Assembly: GCA_036011085.1 (NCBI GenBank)
Contig: DASCMS010000008.1
Coordinates: 16,966-80,965 of the forward strand
Origin: UBA8231 sp036011085
GTDB lineage: Bacteria; Latescibacterota; UBA2968; UBA8231
Reading direction: 5' to 3'
DNA length: 64,000 bases
Part shown: positions 51,711 through 59,996 of the stretch, piece by piece
How the letters are laid out: each line of letters begins with the position of its first letter
How positions within the stretch are numbered: the first letter of the stretch is position 1
Notes under the pieces: model-generated
Database searches by the model: none
What the model was told of the DNA's origin: nothing
Seen by the model: only the letters and a program-made list of their open reading frames with translations
Translations under genes and position numbers: made by a program

Positions 51711-53053
51711 GCCCGAGCACGAAAACCGGCGACGCGAAGGACCCGCGGGTGTTCGGTAACCGCGAGGGTCTGCGGCGCGGCGACGTCGAGGTGGCCCCCT
51801 GGGCACCGCCATCCACCGCCGAGGTGTCGGCTCGTGAGCCGTTGCCCCTGCCGCCACCGCGACCGGAGCTGGCCCCTGCGAAGGACAGGCCCGGACCCGC
51901 GTCGCCGGCCCGGCCCGAGGCAGAGGCGCCGGAGCCGGAGGAGGCACGGCCTCGACCGTCACCGCCGGCGTGGATCGAGGCCGACAGCGTGCACGCCCGC
52001 GTCTGGGCCCGGCCCGAAGTGGCGGCCCGCGCGGCGCGCTCCATCCTGGTCCATCCCGCTGGCCCGGAGTCGACGCTGACGCCGGCGCAGCGACTGGGCA
52101 CCCTGTTCGTCGCCCTCGGCCAGGAGGTGGCCGGCGAGGTCATGAAGTTCATGTCGGACTACGAGATCGAGGAGTCGGCCCAGGCGGTGGCCCAGCTGCA
52201 GTCCGCAACGGCCGAGATGCGACAACAGGTGCTGGAGGCTTTCGAGCGGGACCTGTCCACGGGACGCTGGGTGGATCGCGGCGGCGCCGACGTCGCCCGC
52301 GGCGCCCTGGAGCGGGCCGTGGGGCCACGCAAGGCGAGGGAGATCCTCGACCGTGTCGTCGGGCAGAGCGGCGGCTTCCTGGCCATGCGCAAAGCCTCCC
52401 CGGAACAGGTGGCGCCCCACCTGTCGCGCGAGCATCCGCAGACCATCGCCCTCATCCTGTCGCAGCTGGAGCCGGCGCAGGCGGCGGGCATCCTGCAGCG
52501 GTTTTCCGACCGGCTGATGGCGGACGTGTCCTACCGCCTGGCGACGCTGGACAAGGTGACCCCCGCCGCCCTGAAGGAGCTCGACAAGGCCCTGGAGGCG
52601 CAGCTGCGGGACTTCATCTTCCGAAGCGGCGACCAGGAGGTGGGCGGGCCGAAGGTGCTGGCCGACATCCTGAATCTGTGCGGCACCTCGGCGGAGAAGA
52701 ACATCCTCGACCAGTTCGACGCCCAGGATCCGGAGGTGGCCGAATGGGTGCGCAGCCGGATGTTCGTCTTCGACGATCTCGAGGGGCTGGCCGACGCCGA
52801 CCTGGCGGCCCTGCTGGCCGCCGTCGACGAGACGGACCTGGCCAGCGCCTGCAAGGCGGTGCCCGAGTCGCTGATGTCCCGCATCCAGCGGCTCGTCCCC
52901 GAGCCCCGGTGGAAGTCGCTGGCCGCCGAGATGGAGCGGCTTGGCCCCATACGCACGAGCTCGGCGGAGGAGGCCCAGCTGCGGATCGTGGCCAGGGTGC
53001 TCGAGTTGGAAGAGCAGGGCACGCTGACCGTCGTGCGGGGACAGGACCGATGA
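51707..53053 (+). CDS. fliG: FliG-like switch protein with long proline-rich N-terminal extension
   Basis: A 448-residue protein; typical FliG is about 330-340. Residues 1 to about 118 are a low-complexity Pro/Ala/Glu/Arg region (PPPRPELAPAKDRPGP). From about 120 all three FliG parts follow: the N domain (LTPAQRLGTLFVALG, MKFMSDYEIEE), the middle EHPQ motif (residues 242-245, HPQTIALILSQLEP) and the C-terminal torque region (VRSRMFVFDDLEGL near 345). FliG couples rotor to stator ions and to the export-ring protein FliF. Overlap with neighbours is 4 bases on each side. The extension could tether or regulate the ring. Confidence 0.85.
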   Translation: MSPSTKTGDAKDPRVFGNREGLRRGDVEVAPWAPPSTAEVSAREPLPLPPPRPELAPAKDRPGPASPARPEAEAPEPEEARPRPSPPAWIEADSVHARVWARPEVAARAARSILVHPAGPESTLTPAQRLGTLFVALGQEVAGEVMKFMSDYEIEESAQAVAQLQSATAEMRQQVLEAFERDLSTGRWVDRGGADVARGALERAVGPRKAREILDRVVGQSGGFLAMRKASPEQVAPHLSREHPQTIALILSQLEPAQAAGILQRFSDRLMADVSYRLATLDKVTPAALKELDKALEAQLRDFIFRSGDQEVGGPKVLADILNLCGTSAEKNILDQFDAQDPEVAEWVRSRMFVFDDLEGLADADLAALLAAVDETDLASACKAVPESLMSRIQRLVPEPRWKSLAAEMERLGPIRTSSAEEAQLRIVARVLELEEQGTLTVVRGQDR

Positions 53054-54003
53054 CAGCCGGGTCTGACAGCGCCCCCATCGTCAGGTCGTATGATTTCAAG
53101 CACCCGGCGCGGGTCAGCCGGGACCAGATGCGCGTCATCGAGGCGCTGCACGAGAACGGCACCAAGATCCTCGGCTCGACGCTGTCGGGTGTGATGCGCG
53201 CCGTCGTCGACGTGGAGATGGCTTTCATCGACCAGACGACGTACCGGGAGTTCATCGCCTCCCTGTCGAACCCGTCGGCGTCGTACCAGTTCACCCTGGG
53301 CCCGATGCACGGCGGCGCCGTGATGGACTTCGAGCTGCCCCTCGTCTACGGCCTCGTCGACCGCATCTTCGGCGGCAAGGGGTCTTCGGCCGGCATCGAC
53401 GGCCGGCAGATGACGCAGATGGAGATGTTCACCTTCGCCAAGGTGGTGATCCGGGCCATCGCCGACCTGGAGGCGTTGTGGGAGCCGGTGATCCCCGACG
53501 TCAACATGCACGACATCGAGCTGGACACGAACCCGGAGTTCATGCAGGTCACGGCCGACAACGAGATCGTCGTGCTCGTGGCGCTGCAGGTGAAGACGAC
53601 GAACATGTCCGGGCTGATCCGCCTCTGTTACCCCTTCTTCACGCTGGAGCCGGTCCTGCCGCGGCTGGCGCAGACGGCGCCCCTGCCTCGCGGGCGGCGG
53701 GATCGTACCGAGACGCGCGCCCGCAACCGGCTGGCCCTCGGGGCGATGGACCTGCCCGCCGTGGTCGAGTTGGGGCGCACGCGGCTGTCCGTCGGCTCAG
53801 CGCAGAGCCTGCGCGCCGGCGACGTCATCCGCCTGGATGCCGGCGCCGACGATCCGGCCTGCATCTTCGTGGGCGGCAAGCCCCGGTTCCTCGGGTTTCC
53901 CTGCGCCCTCGGCGATGGCGAGGCCAGGGCCGGCAACATGGGCGTGCAGATCGCCGGTCGCGTACCGCCAGCCCAGGCGATCCACTACGGGGAGGACGGT
54001 TGA
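53050..54003 (+). CDS. fliM: FliM-like switch protein 1
   Basis: A 317-residue FliM homologue. The middle domain is recognisable from YDFKHPARVSRDQMRVIEALHENG, DQTTYREFIASLSNPS, and LVYGLVDRIFGGKG, given here in short parts. A C-terminal SPOA domain follows (LPAVVELGRTRLSVG...). The N-terminal CheY-binding helix of ordinary FliM (consensus EIDALL) is missing; only ten or so residues precede the middle domain. The start overlaps the FliG stop as ATGA and its stop overlaps the next FliM start by one base. Confidence 0.85.
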   Translation: MTAGSDSAPIVRSYDFKHPARVSRDQMRVIEALHENGTKILGSTLSGVMRAVVDVEMAFIDQTTYREFIASLSNPSASYQFTLGPMHGGAVMDFELPLVYGLVDRIFGGKGSSAGIDGRQMTQMEMFTFAKVVIRAIADLEALWEPVIPDVNMHDIELDTNPEFMQVTADNEIVVLVALQVKTTNMSGLIRLCYPFFTLEPVLPRLAQTAPLPRGRRDRTETRARNRLALGAMDLPAVVELGRTRLSVGSAQSLRAGDVIRLDAGADDPACIFVGGKPRFLGFPCALGDGEARAGNMGVQIAGRVPPAQAIHYGEDG

Positions 54004-55580
54004 TGGCCGATCGACCACGCATTCTGCTGGTGGCGCACCAGGGCCGCAAGGCCTTCGAGAATCGTCTGAAGCGTCGCGGCTGGCAGGTAGACGTGGCAGC
54101 TACCGAAGCCGCCGCCGAGGACCGGCTGGGGCGCACGAGCTCACCGCCCGACGTGGTGGTCACCGATTTTGGCGCACCGGGGGGCTCGATGGGCGCCGGT
54201 CTGACGCGCTGGCTGCGGCGTCAGGAGCACATCGCCAACCTTCCCGTCCTCGCCGTTTCGCTGCAGGACACGGACGAAGCCTTCCTGGAGGCACTGCGCG
54301 CCGGCGCCGGCGACTGGCTCGCCATGCCGTTCTCGGCGGCGGACGGGGCGGCGAAGATCGACGCTCTGTGCGACGCCAGGCAGCCGATGATGGCAGACCG
54401 CCTGGGTCAGGACGATCCCGTCGCCCTGCGGCGCATCAGTCTTGCTGACGAGGACGACGTCAGCGACGAGGCGCTGGGCCAGCGGCTCGCCGCCGCCGGC
54501 GCCGCTCTCGACGAGCGGCTGCTGGCCGCGCTGCCCGACGACATGGCGGCCGGCTTCCGGGACAACTCACCCGGATTGGGCGATGTCGACGCCCTCGAGG
54601 AGCTGCACCGTGAGGCGGCTGCTGGCGGGCGCCTGAAGGAGATCGTCTGCAGCTACGACTTCAAGCACCCGGCGCGCTTCAACAAGATGCAGATGCGGGC
54701 TATGGAGAGCCTGCACGAGGAGTACGCCCAGCGCCTCGCCGGCGTGTATTCGCATCACATGCGGGCTCCCGTCACCGCCGACGTGGCCTTCATGGACCAG
54801 ACGACGTACGCCGAGTTCGTCGCCTCCCTGTCGAACCCCAACGTGGCCTACCAGTTCCAGGCGTCGTCCATGGGCGTGGGCGAGGTCGTGATGGACGTGG
54901 CCATGCCGCTGGTGTTCGCCCTCGTCGACCGCTGCCACGGCGGCAAGGGCTCGCCGGAGCCGCAGGGCGTGCCGCGCCAGGTCTCGCAGATCGAGATGGG
55001 CGTGCTGGCGCGCTTCGCCCGCGGGGCGCTGGAGCACCTGGAGGACACCTGGTCCGCCGTGCTGGGGCCCACCGTCATCCACGACATCATGCTGGAGACG
55101 AACCCGGAGTTTCTGCAGATCACGACCAAGGCTGAGATCGTCCTGCTCATCGGCATCGAGGTGAACTCGCTGAATGCCAGCGGTCTGATGCTGCTCTGCT
55201 ACCCCTTCTTCACCCTCGAGTCGGTCCTGTCCCATCTGGACAGCGACAGGATCAGCTACTCGAGCCGCATGCGCCGGACCGAGGACCCCCGGCCGGAGAA
55301 TCGTCTGCGCCTGGGAGGCATGCGGGTGCCCGCCGTCGTCGAGGTGGGGCGAACGCAGATGCCGGCGGCACAGGCGTGTACGCTGGAAGCCGGGGACGTG
55401 ATCCGTCTCGATGCGCGGGCCGAAGACCCGGCGCTGGTGTTCGTGGGCGGACGCGCCAAGTTCTGCGGTTGGCCGGCGCAGGACGACACGGGACAGCTGG
55501 GGTTGCAGGTCGCCGGCCGGGTGCCGCCGCAGTGGGAGGCCAAGCTGGGTGGAGTTGACGGTGCGTTGCCCGGCCCGTGA
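54003..55580 (+). CDS. receiver-like domain fused to FliM and SPOA (FliM 2)
   Basis: A 525-residue protein. Residues 1-125 have a receiver fold: RPRILLVAHQG, VVVTDFGAPGG (Asp55 at the phosphorylation site), LPVLAVSLQD (Ser86) and GDWLAMPF. The acidic pair that should follow strand 1 is replaced by Ala/His, and the conserved Lys is Met108, so normal phosphorylation is doubtful. A linker (about 126-208) includes GDVDALEELHREA, similar to FliM's CheY-binding helix. Residues 215-400 are a FliM middle domain (YDFKHPARFNK, LVFALVDRCHGGKG) and about 435-515 an SPOA domain. It is closely related to the FliM encoded just upstream. It is the last gene of the cluster. Confidence 0.85.
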   Translation: MADRPRILLVAHQGRKAFENRLKRRGWQVDVAATEAAAEDRLGRTSSPPDVVVTDFGAPGGSMGAGLTRWLRRQEHIANLPVLAVSLQDTDEAFLEALRAGAGDWLAMPFSAADGAAKIDALCDARQPMMADRLGQDDPVALRRISLADEDDVSDEALGQRLAAAGAALDERLLAALPDDMAAGFRDNSPGLGDVDALEELHREAAAGGRLKEIVCSYDFKHPARFNKMQMRAMESLHEEYAQRLAGVYSHHMRAPVTADVAFMDQTTYAEFVASLSNPNVAYQFQASSMGVGEVVMDVAMPLVFALVDRCHGGKGSPEPQGVPRQVSQIEMGVLARFARGALEHLEDTWSAVLGPTVIHDIMLETNPEFLQITTKAEIVLLIGIEVNSLNASGLMLLCYPFFTLESVLSHLDSDRISYSSRMRRTEDPRPENRLRLGGMRVPAVVEVGRTQMPAAQACTLEAGDVIRLDARAEDPALVFVGGRAKFCGWPAQDDTGQLGLQVAGRVPPQWEAKLGGVDGALPGP

Positions 55581-55586
55581 AGATTC

Positions 55587-56549
55587 CTACAGCACCCGCG
55601 CCGCCGCCACCCCCGTGATCCGTTCGGGGGCTTCCCACACGCGACGCCAGGTCTCGCCGCGATCCTCACTACGGTAGAGCCGTTCGCCCTCGGCGGCCCA
55701 CGCCCGGTCCGCCGCCTCGCTCGCACCAAATGCCACACACGCCGTGTCGATGTTGCCTACGACAAATGGCGGGAACCCGATGGTCAGGTGACGCCAGCTG
55801 ACGCCGGCATCGGGTGACCGGTACAACCGACCTTCGCCTCCATCATCGTGGGGTCCGCGGCTGAGACTGGCCAGCAGCAGGTCGGGATCGGTGCAGTGCA
55901 CGGCCAGGGCCCGGCCGTAGCGGGCGCCGACTCCCTCGACGCAGTGGCGCCAGCTGCTGCCACGATCTTCCGAGACGAACACCGCATCCGCCGTGTTGGC
56001 GTAGAGTCGCTCCGGCGCCTTCGGGCAGGTGGCGACCTCATGTACGTCGGGATGGATGGCGGCGTCCACCGGTTCCCAGGTATCGCCCCCGTCTCCCGAG
56101 CGGGCGATGCTGCCCACATGGATGTCGGCGTAGAGCCAGCCCCCTGAAGCGTCGGCCAACGAGCGCACCGCCGGCGGGCCGCCCCAGGGCGTGCTCCACG
56201 CATCCCGGCCGTCCACCCGGTCGAAGCCCTCCAGCCGTTCTGCCGAGCCGTCTCCCGTGACTCGATACAACTGTGCCGGTTCGGTACCGACGAGCAGCAC
56301 GAAGGGTTCTACCGACAGCAACCGGATACAGCGCACGTCGGCATCCAGCTCGGTGGTCAGTCGCAGCGTGTCGACATCGGGCCGTAACAGGATGATATCG
56401 CCGCCGGGCAGCCAGATGACGGTGAGGTCTGCCGTCTCATCGACGGCGGCGGGGCTGGCCGCCTCACGCAGGGGAACCGGCTCGCCGCCTCCGGTGTCAT
56501 CGGCCAGGTATGTCTGGCTTTCGGTCGTGATCAGCACAGCAAACGACAT
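55587..56549 (-). CDS. BNR-repeat beta-propeller protein
   Basis: A 320-residue protein made of beta-propeller blades with BNR/Asp-box motifs: SGDGGDTWEPV, SEDRGSSWRHC, SPDAGVSWRHL and SEDRGETWRRV, spaced 50-60 residues apart. Such motifs occur in sialidases, photosystem assembly factors and many uncharacterised propellers; no sialidase catalytic residues are evident. There is no signal peptide. It is divergent from the EndoQ-UvrD fusion and convergent with the switch cluster. Confidence 0.75.
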   Translation of the reverse strand: MSFAVLITTESQTYLADDTGGGEPVPLREAASPAAVDETADLTVIWLPGGDIILLRPDVDTLRLTTELDADVRCIRLLSVEPFVLLVGTEPAQLYRVTGDGSAERLEGFDRVDGRDAWSTPWGGPPAVRSLADASGGWLYADIHVGSIARSGDGGDTWEPVDAAIHPDVHEVATCPKAPERLYANTADAVFVSEDRGSSWRHCVEGVGARYGRALAVHCTDPDLLLASLSRGPHDDGGEGRLYRSPDAGVSWRHLTIGFPPFVVGNIDTACVAFGASEAADRAWAAEGERLYRSEDRGETWRRVWEAPERITGVAAARVL

Positions 56550-56585
56550 AACGGCCAGAGTGCGATCGCGTCAAGCGGCACGATT

Positions 56586-56614
56586 CTGGCAGCTACAAGA
56601 TGTTGTGGTATATT
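56586..56614 (+). promoter_or_regulatory. candidate sigma-70 promoter for the EndoQ-UvrD gene
   Basis: CTGGCA (56586-56591) and TATATT (56609-56614) are exactly 17 bases apart, with a TG just before the -10, in the 95-base divergent gap. Transcription would begin about 25 bases before ATG 56645. Confidence 0.5.
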
Positions 56615-56644
56615 TGGAACTCCGCACCGCCAGACCCCAATCCA

Positions 56645-59600
56645 ATGAACTATCTCGCCGACATCCACCTGCACTCGCGCTGGTCGCGGGCCACCAGTCG
56701 TGACCTGACGCCGGAGAACCTGCACCGGTGGTCGATGCTCAAGGGCATCTCCGTGGTCGGCTCGGCGGATTTCACCCATCCGGAGTGGCTGACCGAGCTC
56801 AAGGACAAGCTCGTGGCCGCCGAGGACGGGCTGTTTCAGCTAAATTCGGAGTTGCTCGACCCCATCGAGGAGAGCGTTCCGCCCGCCTGCCGCCGGGAGG
56901 TCCGTTTCCTGCTGAGCGTCGAGATCAGCTCCATCTACAAGAAGAACGGGCGCACCCGGAAGGTGCATAATGTGGTCTGCCTGCCTTCCTTCGCGGCCGT
57001 CGACGAGCTCAATCGCCGCCTCGGCGCCATCGGCAACCTGAAGTCTGACGGCCGTCCCATCCTCGGACTCGACAGCCGGGATCTGCTCGACATCTGCCTC
57101 GAGGCCTGTCCCGAGGTGCTGTTCATTCCGGCACATATCTGGACCCCCCATTTCGCCGTGCTCGGAGCCAGCTCCGGATTCGACAGCCTGGAAGAGTGCT
57201 TCGAGGATCTGCTGCCCCACATCTTTGCCGTGGAAACGGGGCTGTCGTCGGATCCGCCGATGAACAGTCGGCTGTCGGCACTGGACGGCTACGCCGTGGT
57301 CTCCAATTCGGATGCCCACTCGGCGCCCAAGCTCGGGCGGGAGGCGACCTGTTTTGACACGGAGCTGTCGTACGCGGCGATGGTTGCCGCACTCAAAACC
57401 CGTGACCCGGCCCGCTTCACCGGCACGATCGAATTCTATCCGGAGCAGGGCAAGTACCACCTCGACGGGCATCGCAAGTGCGGCGTCTGCACGACGCCAT
57501 CACAGACGATGTCAGCCGACGGCCTCTGTCCCACCTGTGGAAAGAAGCTGACGGTGGGAGTCCTGCACCGCGTCGAAGCGCTTGCCGACCGCGCCGAGGA
57601 CGAAGAAACCCCGGTGACGCGGCCCTTCGAGTATCTGATCCCGCTGGATGAAGTCATCGGCTCCTGCGTCGGCGTCGGACCCAAGAGCAAGAGAGTGCAG
57701 GGCATCTATCACGACCTGTTGCAGCAACTCGGGCCCGAACTCGACATCCTGCGCCACGTCACACCGGAACGGATCGCCGCCTGCGGTCAGCCCCTGGTTG
57801 CCGAAGGCGTGCGCCGCATGCGGGCCGGGCAGGTGGCGATCGCCGCGGGGTACGATGGCGAGTACGGCGTGGCCCAGGTGTTTACAGATGACGAGTGCCA
57901 CCAGCTGGAGGGCCAGGAACGGCTGTTCGACCTGGGCGCCCACACCGTCGTTCCCGCCGACGTGGACGCTGCCGACGTCGTCGAGCGCATGGCCACCGAA
58001 GACGATGCAGAAGGCCGTGTCGATCGCCTCCTCGAAACCGCACCCGAAACGTCGCGCGCCGACGGTGGTCTCGATGCCGAACAGTTGCAGGCCGTGCAGG
58101 CTGTCGGCGGACCGGTAGCGGTCATCGCCGGACCCGGTGCGGGCAAGACGCGGACCCTCACCGAGCGCATCCGGTGGCTGGTGGCCGAAGGTGATGTCGA
58201 GCCGGCACACATCGCCGCGGTGACCTTCACTCAGCGCGCCGCCCGGCAGCTGCGACAGCGCCTGGATGATCTGCTGGGCGGCAACGCCGAGAGTATCGTC
58301 GTCGGCACCTTCCACCGTCTCGCCCTCGATCTGATGGCCGAGTTGACCGGTGAGCCGGCATCGACGGTGCTCGACGAGGTCGAAGCCCTGGGGCTGTTGC
58401 GCGACGTGCTCGATGTGGCTCCGAGCAAACCGTTGCGTCCGCCGGCCGCGCAGCGCCGGATCTCGCGGTGGAAGGCCGACGGTCTGCGCCCCTTCCAGGT
58501 GGCCGAGGATCCTCTGGCCGTCGTCTACGCCGGGTACGAGGAGCGGCTGCGTGTGTGCGGTGCCCGGGACTACGACGATCTGCTGCTGGATCTGGTTGAA
58601 CGACTGCGGGCCGATGCCGACTTACGCCACCGTGCCGCCACGCGCTTCTCCCATCTGCTAGTCGACGAGTTTCAGGATGTCAACGCGGTGCAGTACGAGT
58701 TGGTCCAGGCCCTCAGCAATGGCGGCGAAGGCCTGTTCGTCATCGGCGATCCGGATCAGGCGATCTATGGTTTCCGTGGCGCCGATCCGGGATTCTTCCA
58801 GCGCTTGCGCCAGGACTGCCGGCAGACCACCGTGCACTATCTGGCGCGCAACTACCGCAGCCAGGCGGGGATCGTCGACGCTGCCGGCGCCGTCATCGCC
58901 GCTGGCGCACGAGATCCGGCCTGTGCCGACGCACCGACTGCGGCTCGAGACGGAGTCGGCCAGCCGTTGCAGCTGCTGGCCACAGCCAGCGAAACGGCGG
59001 AGGGCATCGCCGTGGCGCGCACCATCGCCGACCTGGTGGGTGGGGCCGACATGGTCGGCGCCGACGCGACGAGCGGAACGGAACGTGGCGGCTGGAGTTT
59101 CGGCGACATGGCCGTGTTGACCCGTACGGCCCGCCAGGCTGACACCTTAGAAGACTGCCTGCACAAAGAAGGACTGCCGTACCGCGTCGTCGGACAGAAG
59201 GGCTTTCTGGCCGAGCGCGGGGCGCGGGACGCGGTGGCCTTCTTCCGCTACGCACTGGAACCCGAACGCCCACTGCGCCTCATCGAAGCGCTGCGCACCG
59301 GTCCCTTCGATATCGGATCGGCAGCCCTGGTGCAGCTGTCGGCCGCCGCCGGATCGAAGGCCCATCTCGAGGAGGAGATCGTGGCTCTGCCGACGACGGC
59401 GGCGGCGCAGGTGGAAGGCTTGCGCCGTGCCGCCGAGGGCTATGCCCGCCGGGCCGAACGGGATGTGCCCGCCGAGGTGTTGCGCGTATGGCAGGCCGAT
59501 CTCGATGTCGAAGCGAGCCCCGCCTTCGAGCGGCTTGTTGGTGTTGCCGAGGGGGCCGACTCACTCGGTGATCTGTTCGACACACTGCTGCTGGGACATG

Positions 59601-59992
59601 AGACCGATGTCGAACGTCGCGGCGGGACGGAGTCGCCGCCCACGCGCGTGGCCCGGACCGAGGCGGTGACACTGATGACGATGCACGCGTCGAAGGGACT
59701 GGAGTTTCCCGTCGTCTTCGTCTGCGGCCTCGAGGATGGTCTGCTGCCCCTGCGACGTGCCGACGGCTCCGAGCAGGATCGCGAGGAGGAACGCCGGCTG
59801 CTCTACGTGGCGCTCACGCGGGGACAGGAACACGTTGTGGTGACGACGGCCGGTCAGCGGACGATTCATGGCACGAAGCAGTCCATGAGCCCATCGCCGT
59901 TTCTGGCCGATATCCCCGCTCACCTGATGGATGAGCGCACGGTCGAATCCGGCCGGCGACGGGGCGGACAGATGTCGCTGTTCCCGACGTAG
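56645..59992 (+). CDS. EndoQ-like PHP nuclease fused to UvrD/PcrA helicase
   Basis: A 1115-residue two-enzyme protein. Residues 1 to about 400 match endonuclease Q: PHP metal motif DIHLHSRWS (His8, His10), VSNSDAHS, and a zinc site Cys279-x2-Cys282 and Cys295-x2-Cys298 followed by GVLHRVEALADR. EndoQ nicks DNA 5' of deaminated or abasic bases. From about residue 480 a superfamily 1 helicase follows with AGPGAGKTRT (motif I), VDEFQDVN (II), GDPDQAIYGFRGA (III), LARNYRSQ (IV), MHASKGLEFPVV (V) and LLYVALTRGQE (VI). One protein could nick and unwind at a lesion. ATG 56645 is 45 bases inside the open frame and starts the PHP fold. Confidence 0.9.
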   Translation: MNYLADIHLHSRWSRATSRDLTPENLHRWSMLKGISVVGSADFTHPEWLTELKDKLVAAEDGLFQLNSELLDPIEESVPPACRREVRFLLSVEISSIYKKNGRTRKVHNVVCLPSFAAVDELNRRLGAIGNLKSDGRPILGLDSRDLLDICLEACPEVLFIPAHIWTPHFAVLGASSGFDSLEECFEDLLPHIFAVETGLSSDPPMNSRLSALDGYAVVSNSDAHSAPKLGREATCFDTELSYAAMVAALKTRDPARFTGTIEFYPEQGKYHLDGHRKCGVCTTPSQTMSADGLCPTCGKKLTVGVLHRVEALADRAEDEETPVTRPFEYLIPLDEVIGSCVGVGPKSKRVQGIYHDLLQQLGPELDILRHVTPERIAACGQPLVAEGVRRMRAGQVAIAAGYDGEYGVAQVFTDDECHQLEGQERLFDLGAHTVVPADVDAADVVERMATEDDAEGRVDRLLETAPETSRADGGLDAEQLQAVQAVGGPVAVIAGPGAGKTRTLTERIRWLVAEGDVEPAHIAAVTFTQRAARQLRQRLDDLLGGNAESIVVGTFHRLALDLMAELTGEPASTVLDEVEALGLLRDVLDVAPSKPLRPPAAQRRISRWKADGLRPFQVAEDPLAVVYAGYEERLRVCGARDYDDLLLDLVERLRADADLRHRAATRFSHLLVDEFQDVNAVQYELVQALSNGGEGLFVIGDPDQAIYGFRGADPGFFQRLRQDCRQTTVHYLARNYRSQAGIVDAAGAVIAAGARDPACADAPTAARDGVGQPLQLLATASETAEGIAVARTIADLVGGADMVGADATSGTERGGWSFGDMAVLTRTARQADTLEDCLHKEGLPYRVVGQKGFLAERGARDAVAFFRYALEPERPLRLIEALRTGPFDIGSAALVQLSAAAGSKAHLEEEIVALPTTAAAQVEGLRRAAEGYARRAERDVPAEVLRVWQADLDVEASPAFERLVGVAEGADSLGDLFDTLLLGHETDVERRGGTESPPTRVARTEAVTLMTMHASKGLEFPVVFVCGLEDGLLPLRRADGSEQDREEERRLLYVALTRGQEHVVVTTAGQRTIHGTKQSMSPSPFLADIPAHLMDERTVESGRRRGGQMSLFPT

Positions 59993-59996
59993 ACCT

